NCBI RefSeq assembly: GCF_902703175.1 | Contig: NZ_CACRYJ010000017.1 | Coordinates: 62,001-126,000 of the forward strand | Reading direction: 5' to 3' | DNA: 64,000 bases | Origin: Occultella aeris | GTDB taxonomy: Bacteria; Actinomycetota; Actinomycetes; Actinomycetales; Beutenbergiaceae | In this document: in pieces, positions 8,831 to 18,269 of the stretch | How the letters are laid out: every line of letters begins with the position of its first letter | How positions within the stretch are numbered: position 1 is the stretch's first letter | Position numbers and translations under genes: made by a program | The notes under the pieces: generated by a model | Told to the model about the DNA's origin: nothing | The model's database searches: none | What the model saw: only the letters and a program-made list of their open reading frames with translations

Positions 8831-9616
8831 TGGGGTCTCTCTGGATCCGCCCATCCAGGCGCTGCCCCCGCAGCTGCGCCAGCCGTTGGGGGTGCTCATC
8901 GACGTGCTCGAGAGCAACGGGACCGGCCTGATCATCACGATCGACGAGGTGCACCGCGGTGCAATCGAGGACCTGCGCGCGATAGCCACGACCGTCCAGC
9001 ACCTCATCCGGGAGGGCCGGGAGATCGCCCTAGCCATGGCGGGCCTGCCCGCATCGGTCTCGACCCTCCTCAACGACCACGTCATCACGTTCTTGCGCCG
9101 CGCCGATCGGCGCGACTTGGCGCACGTGCGCATCAGGGACGTCTCGCTGGCCCTATGGCAGACGTTCGCCGAGGGTGGCGTGAAGACCCAGCCGAGATAC
9201 TCGACCAGGCCTCCGCGGCAACCGGTGGCTACCCGTTCATGATCCAGGTCGTCGGGCACGAACTCTGGCGTCGCGCCCACGACGGCACCATCGACGCCGA
9301 GGACGCCCAGCAGGCGATCCTCGTCGCGAGCCGCAAACTCGGTACGGTCGTGCACGCCCCCGCACTCGATGGCCTGTCCGAGGTCGACCTCGAGTACCTG
9401 GTGGCCATGACTGCGGACCAGGCGGGCCCATCGCGAACCTCCCAGGTCGCCACCCGCATGCGTCAGACCGACAAGTACGCCTCGGTGTATCGAAACCGGC
9501 TCATCGAGGCGGACGTCATCGATCCCGCCGGGCGTGGCCTGGTCGACTTCACGATCTCGTACCTGCGTGAGTACCTCATCCAGCACGAGGAGACCTACAA
9601 ACTCGCCCGCCGGTGA
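8831..9616 (+). pseudogene. AAA ATPase remnant, N-terminus missing and frameshifted
   Basis: Two frames together encode the C-terminal two thirds of an actinobacterial ATP-binding protein. GLIITIDEVHRGA is a Walker B motif, ALAMAGLPASVSTLL a following strand, then after a shift near 9150-9185 ATGGYPFMIQVVGHELWR and a winged-helix-like end (SRTSQVATRMRQTDKYASVYRNRLIEADVI...). The Walker A loop and everything before it are absent. The gene is therefore dead as a nucleotidase. Histidine-kinase tail fragments lie on both sides. Confidence 0.7.
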
Positions 9617-9647
9617 GATACGCGGTCCCGACATCCAGTCACGCGAC

Positions 9648-9785
9648 CTACCGCCAGGGCAGGGTGACCGTGACGCGGAACGTGGCTCCGCCGTCGTCCA
9701 CCCCGTAGTGGAGGAGGCGACCACCGAGCACCTCGACGCGCTCGGCGATGCCCTGCAGGCCGCGGCCCGGCGTCGGCGCCGCCGT
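9648..9785 (-). pseudogene. histidine kinase C-terminal remnant, copy 2
   Basis: The minus strand encodes TPGRGLQGIAERVEVLGG followed by GGATFRVTVTLPWR and a stop, the G2 box and end of a NarL/LiaS-type sensor kinase ATPase domain. Nothing upstream of the G2 box is kept: the sequence runs directly into a DUF4352 gene fragment on the other strand. Confidence 0.65.
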
Positions 9786-10155
9786 GCGGGACCGCAAGTT
9801 CGAGTTCGTCGTGACCAGCATCGAGACCAGTGTGGACACGGTCGGCAGCGAGTACTTCAACGGGCAGGCGCCGGGTCAGTTCGTCCTGGTGCACCTGACC
9901 GTGACGAACATCGGCGAGGCGCCCCAGTACTTCTCCGACAGCGACCAGCAGCTCGACGCCGCCGGGCGTGAGTTCGCCGCGAACTCCGCCGCCGGGATCT
10001 GGATCGAGGGCAACGACACGTTCGTCACCGAGATCAACCCCGGCAACACCGTGGCGGGCACGATCGTGTTCGACATCCCGGCCGACGCCGTCCCGAGCAC
10101 GCTCGAGTTGCACGACTCGTTCCTTTCGGGTGCCGTGGAGGGGGCGCTGAGCTGA
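9781..10155 (+). pseudogene. DUF4352 domain fragment lacking its N-terminal anchor
   Basis: About 125 residues from VRDRKFEFVVTSIE to the stop fit the immunoglobulin-like DUF4352 domain (GQFVLVHLTVTNIGEAPQYF, INPGNTVAGTIVFDIPADA). Family members normally start with a lipoprotein signal or membrane anchor. Here the coding frame enters directly from the histidine-kinase remnant and has no such N-terminus or clear ribosome site. I read it as a truncated gene, though a short cytoplasmic product from ATG 9748 cannot be excluded. Confidence 0.65.
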
Positions 10156-10274
10156 CGGCGCCCCTGAACCGGTGGACCCGGGCCGCGACGGGCGGCTCGG
10201 GTCCACCGCCGCGCTGGAGCGTCGGGCGCCGCGCTGCCGACGGTTCTATCGTGGTTCCCGGAGAGGACCCACCC

Positions 10275-11510
10275 ATGGACCGCGCCCACGACCCTCCCAC
10301 GACCGTCGACGTCGACGTCCACGTCCCGGCCGCCGTCATCCGGCGCTTCCACGAAGTGGTGTGGCTGAGCTCCTGGCGCGTGGTGCTCCCCGTCGGCATT
10401 GCCTGCACGACGGCGGCCGGTGCCCTGGTCCTGCGGGTCGCCCGGGCAATTCGCCGTGGTTCGCGCAGCCCGACGGCGTCCTCCGCCGTGCTGGTCCCGC
10501 TCGGCGCCGCCGCGGGTCTGCTCATGGCGACGGGAGCGCTGGTGGCCAACGCGCTGGCCGGCTACGTGCCTACCGCCGCGGCCGGCCTGCGACTGGGCAC
10601 CCATGGCTTCCGCCGACCCCGGCACGAGAGCACCGAGCTCCAGCCACGGCACCCGATGAGCCGGACCGGCCGGCGCACCGCGCTGCTGCACGGACCGCCG
10701 TCGCGGGGCACCGTCTACACGGTCACCGTCCCCGGCGACCTCGACCTGGAGGTGCCGCCGAGCACCGCCTGGGTGTACCTGCCACCTGGTGTCGAGACGG
10801 CGTCCCCGGTCCGTTATCCGGCCATCTATCTCATCCATGGGACGCCCGGAACCTCGGCGGACTGGTTCGCCGCGGCCCTGGTGGACCGGGCGATGGACGT
10901 CCTGCTGCACGCCCACCTGGTCCGGCCGATGATCCTCGTCTCCATCGACGCCAACGGCGGACCTTCCAAGGACACCGAGTGCCTCAACTGGCGCGACGGC
11001 CCGCAGATCGAGACCTGGCTCTACCGGACCGTCATCCCGTTCGTCGACCGCACCCTGCCCACCATCGCCGACCGGACCGCTCGCGGCCTTGGGGGCATGT
11101 CGATGGGCGGGTTCTGCGCCCTCGACCAGGGCCTGCGCCACCTCGACAGCTGGGGGCTCTCGCTGGTGTTCGAGGGTTACGGCGACCCCGGCAGCGCCGG
11201 ACCCGCGGCCCTCGGCGACGACCCCGACGTGATCGCCGCGCACACCCCCAGCAGCTACCTGCCGCACCTGCCGCTGCCGTACCGGCTGCCGGTCTACCTC
11301 GACGTCGGGGAACGGACCGCCGACGTCGGCGCCGTTCGCGACCTCGCGCGCCAGCTCGCCGACCGGGGCCAGACCGTGTACTTCCGCATCGCGCGGGGGC
11401 ACGGCCACAGCTGGGCGGAGGTGCGGGACGGTCTGCCGTACGCGCTCACGTTCGCCTCGGCGCACCTGCGCGGCACCCCGCCGGTTCCCGGTGCACCACC
11501 GGGCTCATGA
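10275..11510 (+). CDS. membrane-anchored esterase, alpha/beta hydrolase fold
   Basis: 411 residues from ATG 10275 (GGAGAGG upstream). Two hydrophobic spans at about 30-60 and 70-100 are followed by an esterase-D/antigen-85-like domain: PAIYLIHGTPGTSADW (oxyanion region), GMSMGGFC with nucleophile Ser276, and GHGHSW with a likely catalytic histidine. The catalytic domain should be extracytoplasmic. It converges with, and overlaps by six bases, the gene of an MprF-like protein, and hydrolases next to aminoacyl-lipid synthases are known in actinobacteria. Removal of aminoacyl groups from lipids is thus possible but unproven. Confidence 0.75.
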   Translation: MDRAHDPPTTVDVDVHVPAAVIRRFHEVVWLSSWRVVLPVGIACTTAAGALVLRVARAIRRGSRSPTASSAVLVPLGAAAGLLMATGALVANALAGYVPTAAAGLRLGTHGFRRPRHESTELQPRHPMSRTGRRTALLHGPPSRGTVYTVTVPGDLDLEVPPSTAWVYLPPGVETASPVRYPAIYLIHGTPGTSADWFAAALVDRAMDVLLHAHLVRPMILVSIDANGGPSKDTECLNWRDGPQIETWLYRTVIPFVDRTLPTIADRTARGLGGMSMGGFCALDQGLRHLDSWGLSLVFEGYGDPGSAGPAALGDDPDVIAAHTPSSYLPHLPLPYRLPVYLDVGERTADVGAVRDLARQLADRGQTVYFRIARGHGHSWAEVRDGLPYALTFASAHLRGTPPVPGAPPGS

Positions 11511-13259
11511 CGGTGGCGGGTGGCCGAGGAAGCGGCCGACCACCGGCAGCCCGGTGAGTCCCTCGACGTCGGCGATCGCCAGTCCCTGGGCCGCGAGCAG
11601 GTCCATGGACCCGACGGCGGCGTAGCGGGGTACCCACCTTGGTCGGTACTTGGCGTTGAACCGCCACAGCGACTCGATCTGCATCCGGCTCGAGGCGCGG
11701 CGCAGGACGCTGCGGGCGAGCCGGCTCGAGGGTGCGTCGCTGTCCCCCGCGACCACGCTGTGCAGGACCGCGAAGTTCAGTGCCACGGATGCGCCACCGC
11801 GTGCGGCGAGGTAGCGGATGGACTCGATCACCAGGAAGTCCATCACGCCGTTCGGGATGCCCTCGGCCGGGCTCCGCCGCATGGTGTCCAGCGACCAGCC
11901 GGGCAGCCGGGGAGCGGGCACCCACTGGATGAACGCCTGCACCTGGCCGGCGCCATCTCGTGCGACGGCGAGCACCAGGCCGACGTCGGCCGGGTCGAAG
12001 AGCCTGGAGAGGGTCATCGAGAAGCCGTGCTCGGCCTCACCCTGCCGGCTACGGACCGCGAACTCGACCAGCTCGGCGCGCGCGGCGCCGTCGAGCGTGG
12101 CCGGGTCGAGGAACGAGACCGTGAAGCCGGCGGCGACCACGCGCCGGTGGGCGCGCCGCAGACTCTTCGATGCGCTGTCGGTCAGGTCGAACGTGGCGCA
12201 GTCCACGATCGCCTCGTCACCGAGGTAGAACGAGCGCAGCCCGCTGGACTCGTAGATGCTCAGCCACTCCTGCGCCGCTCCGAGCACCGTGACGGACCAG
12301 CCGTGCCGCTCGGCGTGGGCGGTGAGCTCGGCCCACACCTCGGCGCGCTCCTCCGGCGGCCCGATCGGGTCCGGGGAGACGACGCACACCGCACCCCGGA
12401 CCGCGTGCGCGACGACGCTGCGTCCGGTGAAGAACCACTGCTTGTCGTCCCGCAATGCGAAGTAGTCAAGGCTGCCACCGCCGTAGCGGGAGACCACGGC
12501 CCTGGCATGTTCGCGTTCCTGCCGATGGGCCTCCCCCACCAGCGGCGCCGAGGCCGCCGGAGAGAGCAGGACCCACAGCACGCTGCCGAGCAGAGCCAGC
12601 CCGACGGCCGTGAGGAGCGGGCCGGCGAAGGGGCCCATGAACGGGAGCGGGAGGTCGCTCCACCCACCGAGGCGGAGCAGCACCGCCCGCGCCGATTCGT
12701 CGAGGTCAGTCGCGTCGACGGTTCCGAACCGGACGGCCAGCCCGAGGGAGACGGCGAGCGTGACGGCCACCCCGCCGATCCCGACCAACGCGGCCCGGGT
12801 CAGCGCCGCACGGCTCGCCAGCACGGGGAAAGCCCGGTGGTTGAGGGCGAGCCAGATTGCGCCGCCCGCAGCGAGCGCGGCCTCCTCGACGTCCAGGCCC
12901 TTGCTCAGGTGCAGCACCACGGAGGTGACCAGCAGCGCCTCGGCCGCGATCCAGCCGAGCCGGTGGCCGCGGCGAAGACCCCGCGCGGTCAGCAGCAACG
13001 CGAACGAGACGAAGATGAGCGTCAGCGCCGCCGTCTCCGGCACCACGAGGGGGACGATCTCGAGCAGGATGCGCACCCGCCCACGCAGCGGGGCCGATGC
13101 CGCCGAGAGCAGCCCGAGGACCGCGAGCACGACCACCGCGTAGGTGGCCACCCGCCGGGACCGGTCGTGCCGTAGCCAGTCGGACGCGCCGATCCCGCGA
13201 GCCGACCACCGCGTCCGGTCGACCCGCACCTGCCCGGGCCGCCTCGCCTCGGGTGCCAT
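11505..13259 (-). CDS. MprF-like DUF2156 (phosphatidylglycerol aminoacyltransferase-like) membrane protein
   Basis: 584 residues. About six membrane spans occupy the first 230 residues (VATYAVVVLAVLGLLSAA; TAALTLIFVSFALLL; GPLLTAVGLALLGSVLWVLL). A cytoplasmic DUF2156 domain follows: GGGSLDYFALRDDKQWFF, VVSPDPIGP, SLRRAHRRVVAAGFTV, FNAKYRPRWVPRY. The family moves Lys or Ala from tRNA onto phosphatidylglycerol or other lipids, or has an uncharacterised related role. It is shorter at the N-terminus than full MprF flippases. The substrate cannot be assigned. Confidence 0.8.
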   Translation of the reverse strand: MAPEARRPGQVRVDRTRWSARGIGASDWLRHDRSRRVATYAVVVLAVLGLLSAASAPLRGRVRILLEIVPLVVPETAALTLIFVSFALLLTARGLRRGHRLGWIAAEALLVTSVVLHLSKGLDVEEAALAAGGAIWLALNHRAFPVLASRAALTRAALVGIGGVAVTLAVSLGLAVRFGTVDATDLDESARAVLLRLGGWSDLPLPFMGPFAGPLLTAVGLALLGSVLWVLLSPAASAPLVGEAHRQEREHARAVVSRYGGGSLDYFALRDDKQWFFTGRSVVAHAVRGAVCVVSPDPIGPPEERAEVWAELTAHAERHGWSVTVLGAAQEWLSIYESSGLRSFYLGDEAIVDCATFDLTDSASKSLRRAHRRVVAAGFTVSFLDPATLDGAARAELVEFAVRSRQGEAEHGFSMTLSRLFDPADVGLVLAVARDGAGQVQAFIQWVPAPRLPGWSLDTMRRSPAEGIPNGVMDFLVIESIRYLAARGGASVALNFAVLHSVVAGDSDAPSSRLARSVLRRASSRMQIESLWRFNAKYRPRWVPRYAAVGSMDLLAAQGLAIADVEGLTGLPVVGRFLGHPPPS

Positions 13260-13383
13260 GGCTCATGCTCCTGTGCCCCGACGTGCCGTCGGTCGTCGTC
13301 AGGCGGTGACGACGTGCAGCGGTGCGCGGATAGTCATACTCAGAAATGTACGCGCCATGGCCGGGGCGGGCCTGGGTTCCAGG

Positions 13384-13908
13384 TCAGCTGCCCGCGAGGA
13401 ACTCGCGGTAGCGAGCTTCGTGGTGCTCCGCCGGGGTGGGCGAGGCCGTCGGCTCAGGGAGGTCGTCGGGATCGTCGGCGCTGATCGACACGCCCTGGGC
13501 CCGACACTGCGCAACCAGGCCGGGATAGCCGTCGTCGGCCCACTGGCCGTACTCGTCGCTCAGGGCTTCGCTGAGGGTGGTGCCCCGGAGGAGGTGGAAC
13601 TGGCCCTCGGTGTCGAAGCTCACGATGGGTGCCGCGGCGAGCGGAAGGTCGTTCGGACCACGCCAGTAGCCGAACGCCTGGCCCTCGTCCTCGTCCTGGG
13701 CGACCCAGGTGATCAGCGTGGCCGTCTGCGCGATCGCCCGGACGTTGGCGGCGATGTCCGGATTCGCGAGGTCCTCGGCGGTCAGGTAGCTGGTGTCCAG
13801 CGCCGGCGGCTGCTCGTCGTCATCGAGCAGGCGCAGAGCCTCCGACCAGGGGTTCGAGTTGCCCTCAGCCTGCTGGCGGCGCCAAATGGCGAGATCTTCG
13901 GGAACCAT
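13384..13908 (-). CDS. SMI1/KNR4 (SUKH)-like protein, function unknown
   Basis: 174 residues from ATG 13908, chosen because GAGAGG lies seven bases upstream; an ATG two codons earlier is too close to it. The stretch ITWVAQDEDEGQAFGYWRG, then APIVSFDTEGQFHLL, resembles the strand-rich core of SUKH proteins, some of which are immunity factors for polymorphic toxins. No toxin gene is adjacent. The assignment is weak. About 120 bases without a gene lie on each side. Confidence 0.45.
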   Translation of the reverse strand: MVPEDLAIWRRQQAEGNSNPWSEALRLLDDDEQPPALDTSYLTAEDLANPDIAANVRAIAQTATLITWVAQDEDEGQAFGYWRGPNDLPLAAAPIVSFDTEGQFHLLRGTTLSEALSDEYGQWADDGYPGLVAQCRAQGVSISADDPDDLPEPTASPTPAEHHEARYREFLAGS

Positions 13909-14023
13909 CGACATGCCTCTCGTGGTGGTGTGCGACTCCTCGGCGGCGTGCGCCGAGCAGCAGTCTGGCACGGCGTCTGGTCCTGAACCGAAGCGGCACT
14001 GGCGATGCCTCCGGTGCCGGCGC

Positions 14024-14602
14024 TCAGGCGCCGCTGGGCGATCTGGCGCCGATCAGGGCGATGAGGGCCGTCGCCGTGTCCGCGAGCTGCTCCGGGGTGC
14101 CGCTGAGCGATCCCTCGATCCAGCCCCGCAGCACGTTGACGCAGCCGCCGACGAGGAAGGCCGCATGGATGTCGTCGGCCGAGCCCAGACCCATGCCGAT
14201 CCTGCTGCGGTCGAAGATCTCGTCGACCACGTCGCGCAGCGCGTCGGTGAGCCCGGGCTGCGAGGGAAGCTGCGCGATCCGCAGCAGCACGTCCCGCTCG
14301 GCCTCGATCCGGATGAGCACCTGCAGGATGCGGCGCCGGAGCTCGTCGGGGGCCAGCGGAGCGGTCATCCGCCCGCCCTCGCCCTCCGGCAGTTCCAGGG
14401 CGTCCAGCGTCACCGCTCGGATGATGCCGTGCACGTCGGTGAAGTTCGCGTAGGCGGCCCGACGGCTGTAGCCGGCCCGGGTCGCGATGTCGGAGAGGGT
14501 CAGGCGGTCCGCGTCACCGTCGAGCAGCGCAGCGCGGGCGGCGTCGATGATCGCTCGTCGCGTGCGGGCCACGCGGGGGTCTTGGACTGTCATGGTTGCC
14601 AT
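14024..14602 (-). CDS. TetR-family regulator
   Basis: 192 residues; the N-terminal helix-turn-helix is TLSDIATRAGYSRRAAYANF (about 38-57), followed by a helical ligand domain. It is divergent from a membrane-protein gene, and the 66-base gap holds a large palindrome. It therefore most likely represses both genes. Confidence 0.92.
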   Translation of the reverse strand: MATMTVQDPRVARTRRAIIDAARAALLDGDADRLTLSDIATRAGYSRRAAYANFTDVHGIIRAVTLDALELPEGEGGRMTAPLAPDELRRRILQVLIRIEAERDVLLRIAQLPSQPGLTDALRDVVDEIFDRSRIGMGLGSADDIHAAFLVGGCVNVLRGWIEGSLSGTPEQLADTATALIALIGARSPSGA

Positions 14603-14615
14603 GTTACCCTATCGG

Positions 14616-14643
14616 GCAGTACATTACATATGTAACCTACTGC
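14616..14643. promoter_or_regulatory. TetR operator, 28-bp palindrome
   Basis: Outer arms GCAGTA / TACTGC flank the perfect 12-bp core TTACATATGTAA (14624-14635). Twenty-four of 28 positions are symmetric. It sits between the divergent TetR and membrane-protein starts, where it would cover both promoters. Confidence 0.8.
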
Positions 14644-14668
14644 GCATCATCCACTGACTTGGAGAACC

Positions 14669-15871
14669 ATGAACGACACTGAGGCATTGAACCGGTTACC
14701 GGAGGATCACGGCATCACGCCCTCCGAGCACCCGGCCGCCGACGGCCCCGGCCGACGCAAGAAGGCGCTCACCGTTGCCGCCGTGTTGATCGCCGGCTGG
14801 ATCTTCATCATGGGGATGGTCGTCAGCTACTCCGAGGCGCTCGCGAACCCGACGGTCAACGATGTGCCCATCGCGGTCGCCGGCAACGCCGACGCGATCG
14901 TCGGCCTGCTCCAGAACGACTCGCTCGACGTGACGGTCGTCGCTGACGCCGCCGCCGCCCAGGAGCAGGTCCTCGACCGGGACGCCGAGGCGGCCCTCGT
15001 GATCCCCGGTGCCGAGGGTGGCGAGGTCACCACCTACGTCGCCACCGGCGCCAGCAGGATGCTGGCCCTCGCCGCAGGCGCGCTCGGCGACCAGGTCGCC
15101 GAGCAACTGGGCACCACCAACAGCGTTGTCGACCTCGCGCCGCCCTCGGAGAACAACCCGAACGGGACGTTGGAGTTCTACCTCGTCATCTTCCTCACCC
15201 TCGGTGCCTCCTTCGGCGCGACGATCATCGGCCGGGTCCTCGGCCCGATCCGCACGGCGGCGCAGTTCCTCACCCGCGCGGGAATCCTGATCGTCCTGTC
15301 CACCGCCCTGGCCGCCGGGGCTGCGTTCTACGCGACCCAGCTCTTCGACGGCATCACCGGCGAGCACGGCTGGGCGTACTTCGGCGCCCTGACGTTCTAC
15401 TGCCTCGTGGTGAGCGGCGCCGTCACCGGCATCGCCTCCCTCGGCGGCACCATCGTCGGTGGGGTGGTCTCGGCGCTGTTCGTCCTGCTCGGCAACTCCG
15501 CGTCCGGCGGCCCGTTCGGCCTACACATGCTGGGCGACTTCTTCCAGGTCGTGCGCTACATCGTCCCGCAGACGTGGGGCCTAGAACTGCTCCGGGACAT
15601 CGAGTACTTCGACGCGAACGGGATCGGCGGCCCGCTGCTCGCCCTCAGCATCTGGGCCGCGATCGGCGTGGTCGCCGCGCTGTTGGGCATGCTCCGGCAC
15701 ACGCTCCGGAACCGTCCCGGCGCCGCCCACGCGGCCAAGCACGTCTCGGCCGTCGCCGTCGGCGCCGACGCACCCGAGCACAGCGACCGGCGCGCGCCCG
15801 CGCACGAGGCGATCACCGCCGTCGGGACCGGTGAGCACCGCGAGCTCGAGAAGGCGCCCGCCGCGGTCTGA
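14669..15871 (+). CDS. YhgE/Pip- or ABC-2-like membrane protein
   Basis: 400 residues with GGAG before the start. One membrane span (ALTVAAVLIAGWIFIMGMVV) precedes an extracytoplasmic loop of about 110 residues. A block of about five spans follows (LEFYLVIFLTLGASFGA; AGILIVLSTALAAGAAFYA; FYCLVVSGAVTGIASLGG; LSIWAAIGVVAALLGML), and then a polar tail. The topology matches YhgE/Pip and ABC-2 permease-like proteins, which often pair with TetR repressors and act in export or stress tolerance. No ATPase gene is adjacent. Substrate unknown. Confidence 0.65.
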   Translation: MNDTEALNRLPEDHGITPSEHPAADGPGRRKKALTVAAVLIAGWIFIMGMVVSYSEALANPTVNDVPIAVAGNADAIVGLLQNDSLDVTVVADAAAAQEQVLDRDAEAALVIPGAEGGEVTTYVATGASRMLALAAGALGDQVAEQLGTTNSVVDLAPPSENNPNGTLEFYLVIFLTLGASFGATIIGRVLGPIRTAAQFLTRAGILIVLSTALAAGAAFYATQLFDGITGEHGWAYFGALTFYCLVVSGAVTGIASLGGTIVGGVVSALFVLLGNSASGGPFGLHMLGDFFQVVRYIVPQTWGLELLRDIEYFDANGIGGPLLALSIWAAIGVVAALLGMLRHTLRNRPGAAHAAKHVSAVAVGADAPEHSDRRAPAHEAITAVGTGEHRELEKAPAAV

Positions 15872-15898
15872 GCCGGCCGCGGCGAGCGCGCACGGGCG

Positions 15899-18226
15899 TC
15901 AGGGCGCGTAGCAGCGGACCTCGGCGACGGCGGCCGAAGGGTCGCCGTTCGTCGCGTGCACGACGAGCCGCAGCCGCGTCGCTTGCACCGGCTCGGGCAG
16001 GTCGTGCTGGCGCCGGCGGGTCGCGTTCCCGTCGATCGTCAGCACCCGGCGCAACTCGCCATCACCGTCGGCGACCTCGATCGAGTAGGACCTGGCGGCC
16101 TGCGGGTCCCGGTACCCGGGCGGGTACCGGTCGTACTCGCGCAGCAGGCTGCCGGCGAAGGTCAACTCGACACGGCCGAGCCGCTGCGGGGTGCCCCAGG
16201 CCAGCTCGAGCCACTGGTCCAGAACCTGCGCCGGGTCGGAGCGCCAGAGGTTCGTCGAGCCGTGCGGGCGGGTGACCCCGGTGAGCACCTCGGACGCCGG
16301 GTAGGTCGACTGCGGTGGGTCGATCCGGTGCGACAGCGTGATCGCATCGAGGTAGCGGCGCATCCGGCCCGAGCCGATCCGCACTCCCGAGAGGCATCCC
16401 GGCACCACCGTGCCGGCACGGTGCCAGGAGATCTGCGGGTCGGCATCGAGGTCGAGGCGCACGTAGCGCACGTCGCCGGCCACCCCCTCCGGCAGGTCCT
16501 GCGCGGGCAGGTCCAGCTCCCAGGACACCCAGACACGCTCCCCCGGTGGCACCTCGAGGTCCGTCTTCGCCAGGACCGGCGCGTCGTCGATGCGGTAGTC
16601 CCAGATGTGGTCCACGGCCCGCAGCCGGGCGGCGAGCGTGCGGGTCTCGGAGGAGGCGTTCGTCAGACACACCGAGACCGTCCGCAGGCCGGGTGCGTCG
16701 GCACCCACCTCGACGGCGATCCATTGGCCACGTACCTCGGCCAGCACGTCGTCGGTGCGCCGGGAGTAGTCGGCGAGCCCGCCGGCCACGCCCACCGACT
16801 CCGGTCCGGCCCCGTAGGCGAGGGCGCTGGAGGACGCGCTGACCGTGGCCTGCCGGGCCAGGTCCTCGGCGTCGGTGTTGCGCACGCTCGGTAGGAACGC
16901 GCCGTCGCGGAGCAGTCGCTGCTGGATCGCCTCGATCGAGCGGGTGGCGACCTCGTGCACCGGCACGCCGTCACGGATGGCGACGGCGGCCGCGGTGCCC
17001 GCGGCCTGGCCCATGATCGCCGTCGTCGCCTGCACCCGGACGGAACCGAGCGCCACATGCGTCGCCGAGACGTTGCGGCCGGCCATCAGCAGGTTCGGGA
17101 CCTCGAGCGCGATCAGCGACCGGAGCGGGACCCCGAACGGGCCGACGTAGGCGGCGACGGCGGCCGGTGCGGTGGTCTCGTGCCCTTCGGCGGCCGTCGG
17201 CTCGCTCGTGGCGGCGAGCAGTCCGCCGGGGGTGTGCAGGTCGATGTTCCAGCCGCCGAAGGCGATCTCGTCCTCGAACGGCTCGGAGCGGGTCAGGTCG
17301 CCCTCGGTGAGCAGGTGCTGACCCATGATCCGGCGGCTCTCCCTCTTGCCGGGCACCTGGCCGATCCAGTCCAGGGCGAAGGTACGCGCCCGGTCACGCA
17401 GCTGGGGGTCCTTGTTCTTGACCCAATCCCAGACGCCGAGGGCGTGCCGGGTCAGTTCGTGCCGGATCGTCTCCGCGTCGTAGATGGTGTGCCACGGCAC
17501 CCCGATCTCGATCCACCAGTAGCCGCCCTTGAGCGTCGACGGCTTGCGGCCGCCCTTGTAGAAGAACGCGGCGTCGTCGTAGCTGACGGCCCAGTCCGGG
17601 AGCGTGAAGTCCACCGGGTGACCGACGTCCTTGGTCTTGATGTGGATGGAGTTGCCCATCACGTCGTCCGAGGCCTCGAGCGGGGCGTGCGGTTCATCGA
17701 ACTCGGCTCGCGCCTCGGTGCCCATCCGCCATGGAGCGCCGGCGAGCGCGGCGACCACGCCGTCACCGGTGCAGTCCACGAACACGTCGCCGTGGAAGGT
17801 GGTCTCGGTCTCGGCGCTGGCCGTGTAGCCGACGACGGCGGCGATGCTGCCGTCACCGCCGACGCTCACCTCACGCACGGCGGTGTTCAGCCGCAGCTCG
17901 AGCCCGGGCGTCCGTTCGACCAGGTCGTACATGGTCAGGTCCCAGACGCTGTTGGTGAAGCCGTTCTCGAAGATCTCCTCGTGGTTGAGCAAGCGTTCCT
18001 GCTCGAGCAGGTCCCCGATGATCCCGGTCTCCCTGGCGTAGCCGTGGTAGTTCGCGGAGCCGCGGGGGACCACCCGCACCTCGGAGGAGCTGTTGCCGCC
18101 GAGGACCGGGCGGTCCTGGACGAGCACGGTCGAGAGGCCGAGGCGGGCGGCGGCGACGGCGGCGCTGACGCCGGCGAGCCCGCCGCCGCAGACGACGACC
18201 TGGAACGTTTCCTGACGGGTGATCAC
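15899..18226 (-). CDS. FAD-dependent oxidoreductase associated with sugar transport
   Basis: 775 residues. The N-terminal dinucleotide motif VVVCGGGLAGVSAAVAAARLG with VLVQDRPVLGGNSSSEVR fits the PF12831 FAD-oxidoreductase family, and a second FAD element (VDCTGDGVVAALAG) lies near residue 155. The last ~300 residues are beta-rich and lack FAD motifs, perhaps a carbohydrate-binding-like extension. It is the last gene downstream of two permeases and a binding protein on the same strand, so it may oxidise the imported sugar or a derivative. No signal peptide is seen. Confidence 0.75.
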   Translation of the reverse strand: MITRQETFQVVVCGGGLAGVSAAVAAARLGLSTVLVQDRPVLGGNSSSEVRVVPRGSANYHGYARETGIIGDLLEQERLLNHEEIFENGFTNSVWDLTMYDLVERTPGLELRLNTAVREVSVGGDGSIAAVVGYTASAETETTFHGDVFVDCTGDGVVAALAGAPWRMGTEARAEFDEPHAPLEASDDVMGNSIHIKTKDVGHPVDFTLPDWAVSYDDAAFFYKGGRKPSTLKGGYWWIEIGVPWHTIYDAETIRHELTRHALGVWDWVKNKDPQLRDRARTFALDWIGQVPGKRESRRIMGQHLLTEGDLTRSEPFEDEIAFGGWNIDLHTPGGLLAATSEPTAAEGHETTAPAAVAAYVGPFGVPLRSLIALEVPNLLMAGRNVSATHVALGSVRVQATTAIMGQAAGTAAAVAIRDGVPVHEVATRSIEAIQQRLLRDGAFLPSVRNTDAEDLARQATVSASSSALAYGAGPESVGVAGGLADYSRRTDDVLAEVRGQWIAVEVGADAPGLRTVSVCLTNASSETRTLAARLRAVDHIWDYRIDDAPVLAKTDLEVPPGERVWVSWELDLPAQDLPEGVAGDVRYVRLDLDADPQISWHRAGTVVPGCLSGVRIGSGRMRRYLDAITLSHRIDPPQSTYPASEVLTGVTRPHGSTNLWRSDPAQVLDQWLELAWGTPQRLGRVELTFAGSLLREYDRYPPGYRDPQAARSYSIEVADGDGELRRVLTIDGNATRRRQHDLPEPVQATRLRLVVHATNGDPSAAVAEVRCYAP

Positions 18227-18269
18227 GTGGAGTCCTCAGTTGATGTGGTGGTGGAGGGGCGGACCGGGT

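Noticed and set aside
13384-13908. Immunity protein of a nearby toxin (SUKH-like)
   Set aside because: No toxin gene is adjacent on either side and the family match itself is weak.
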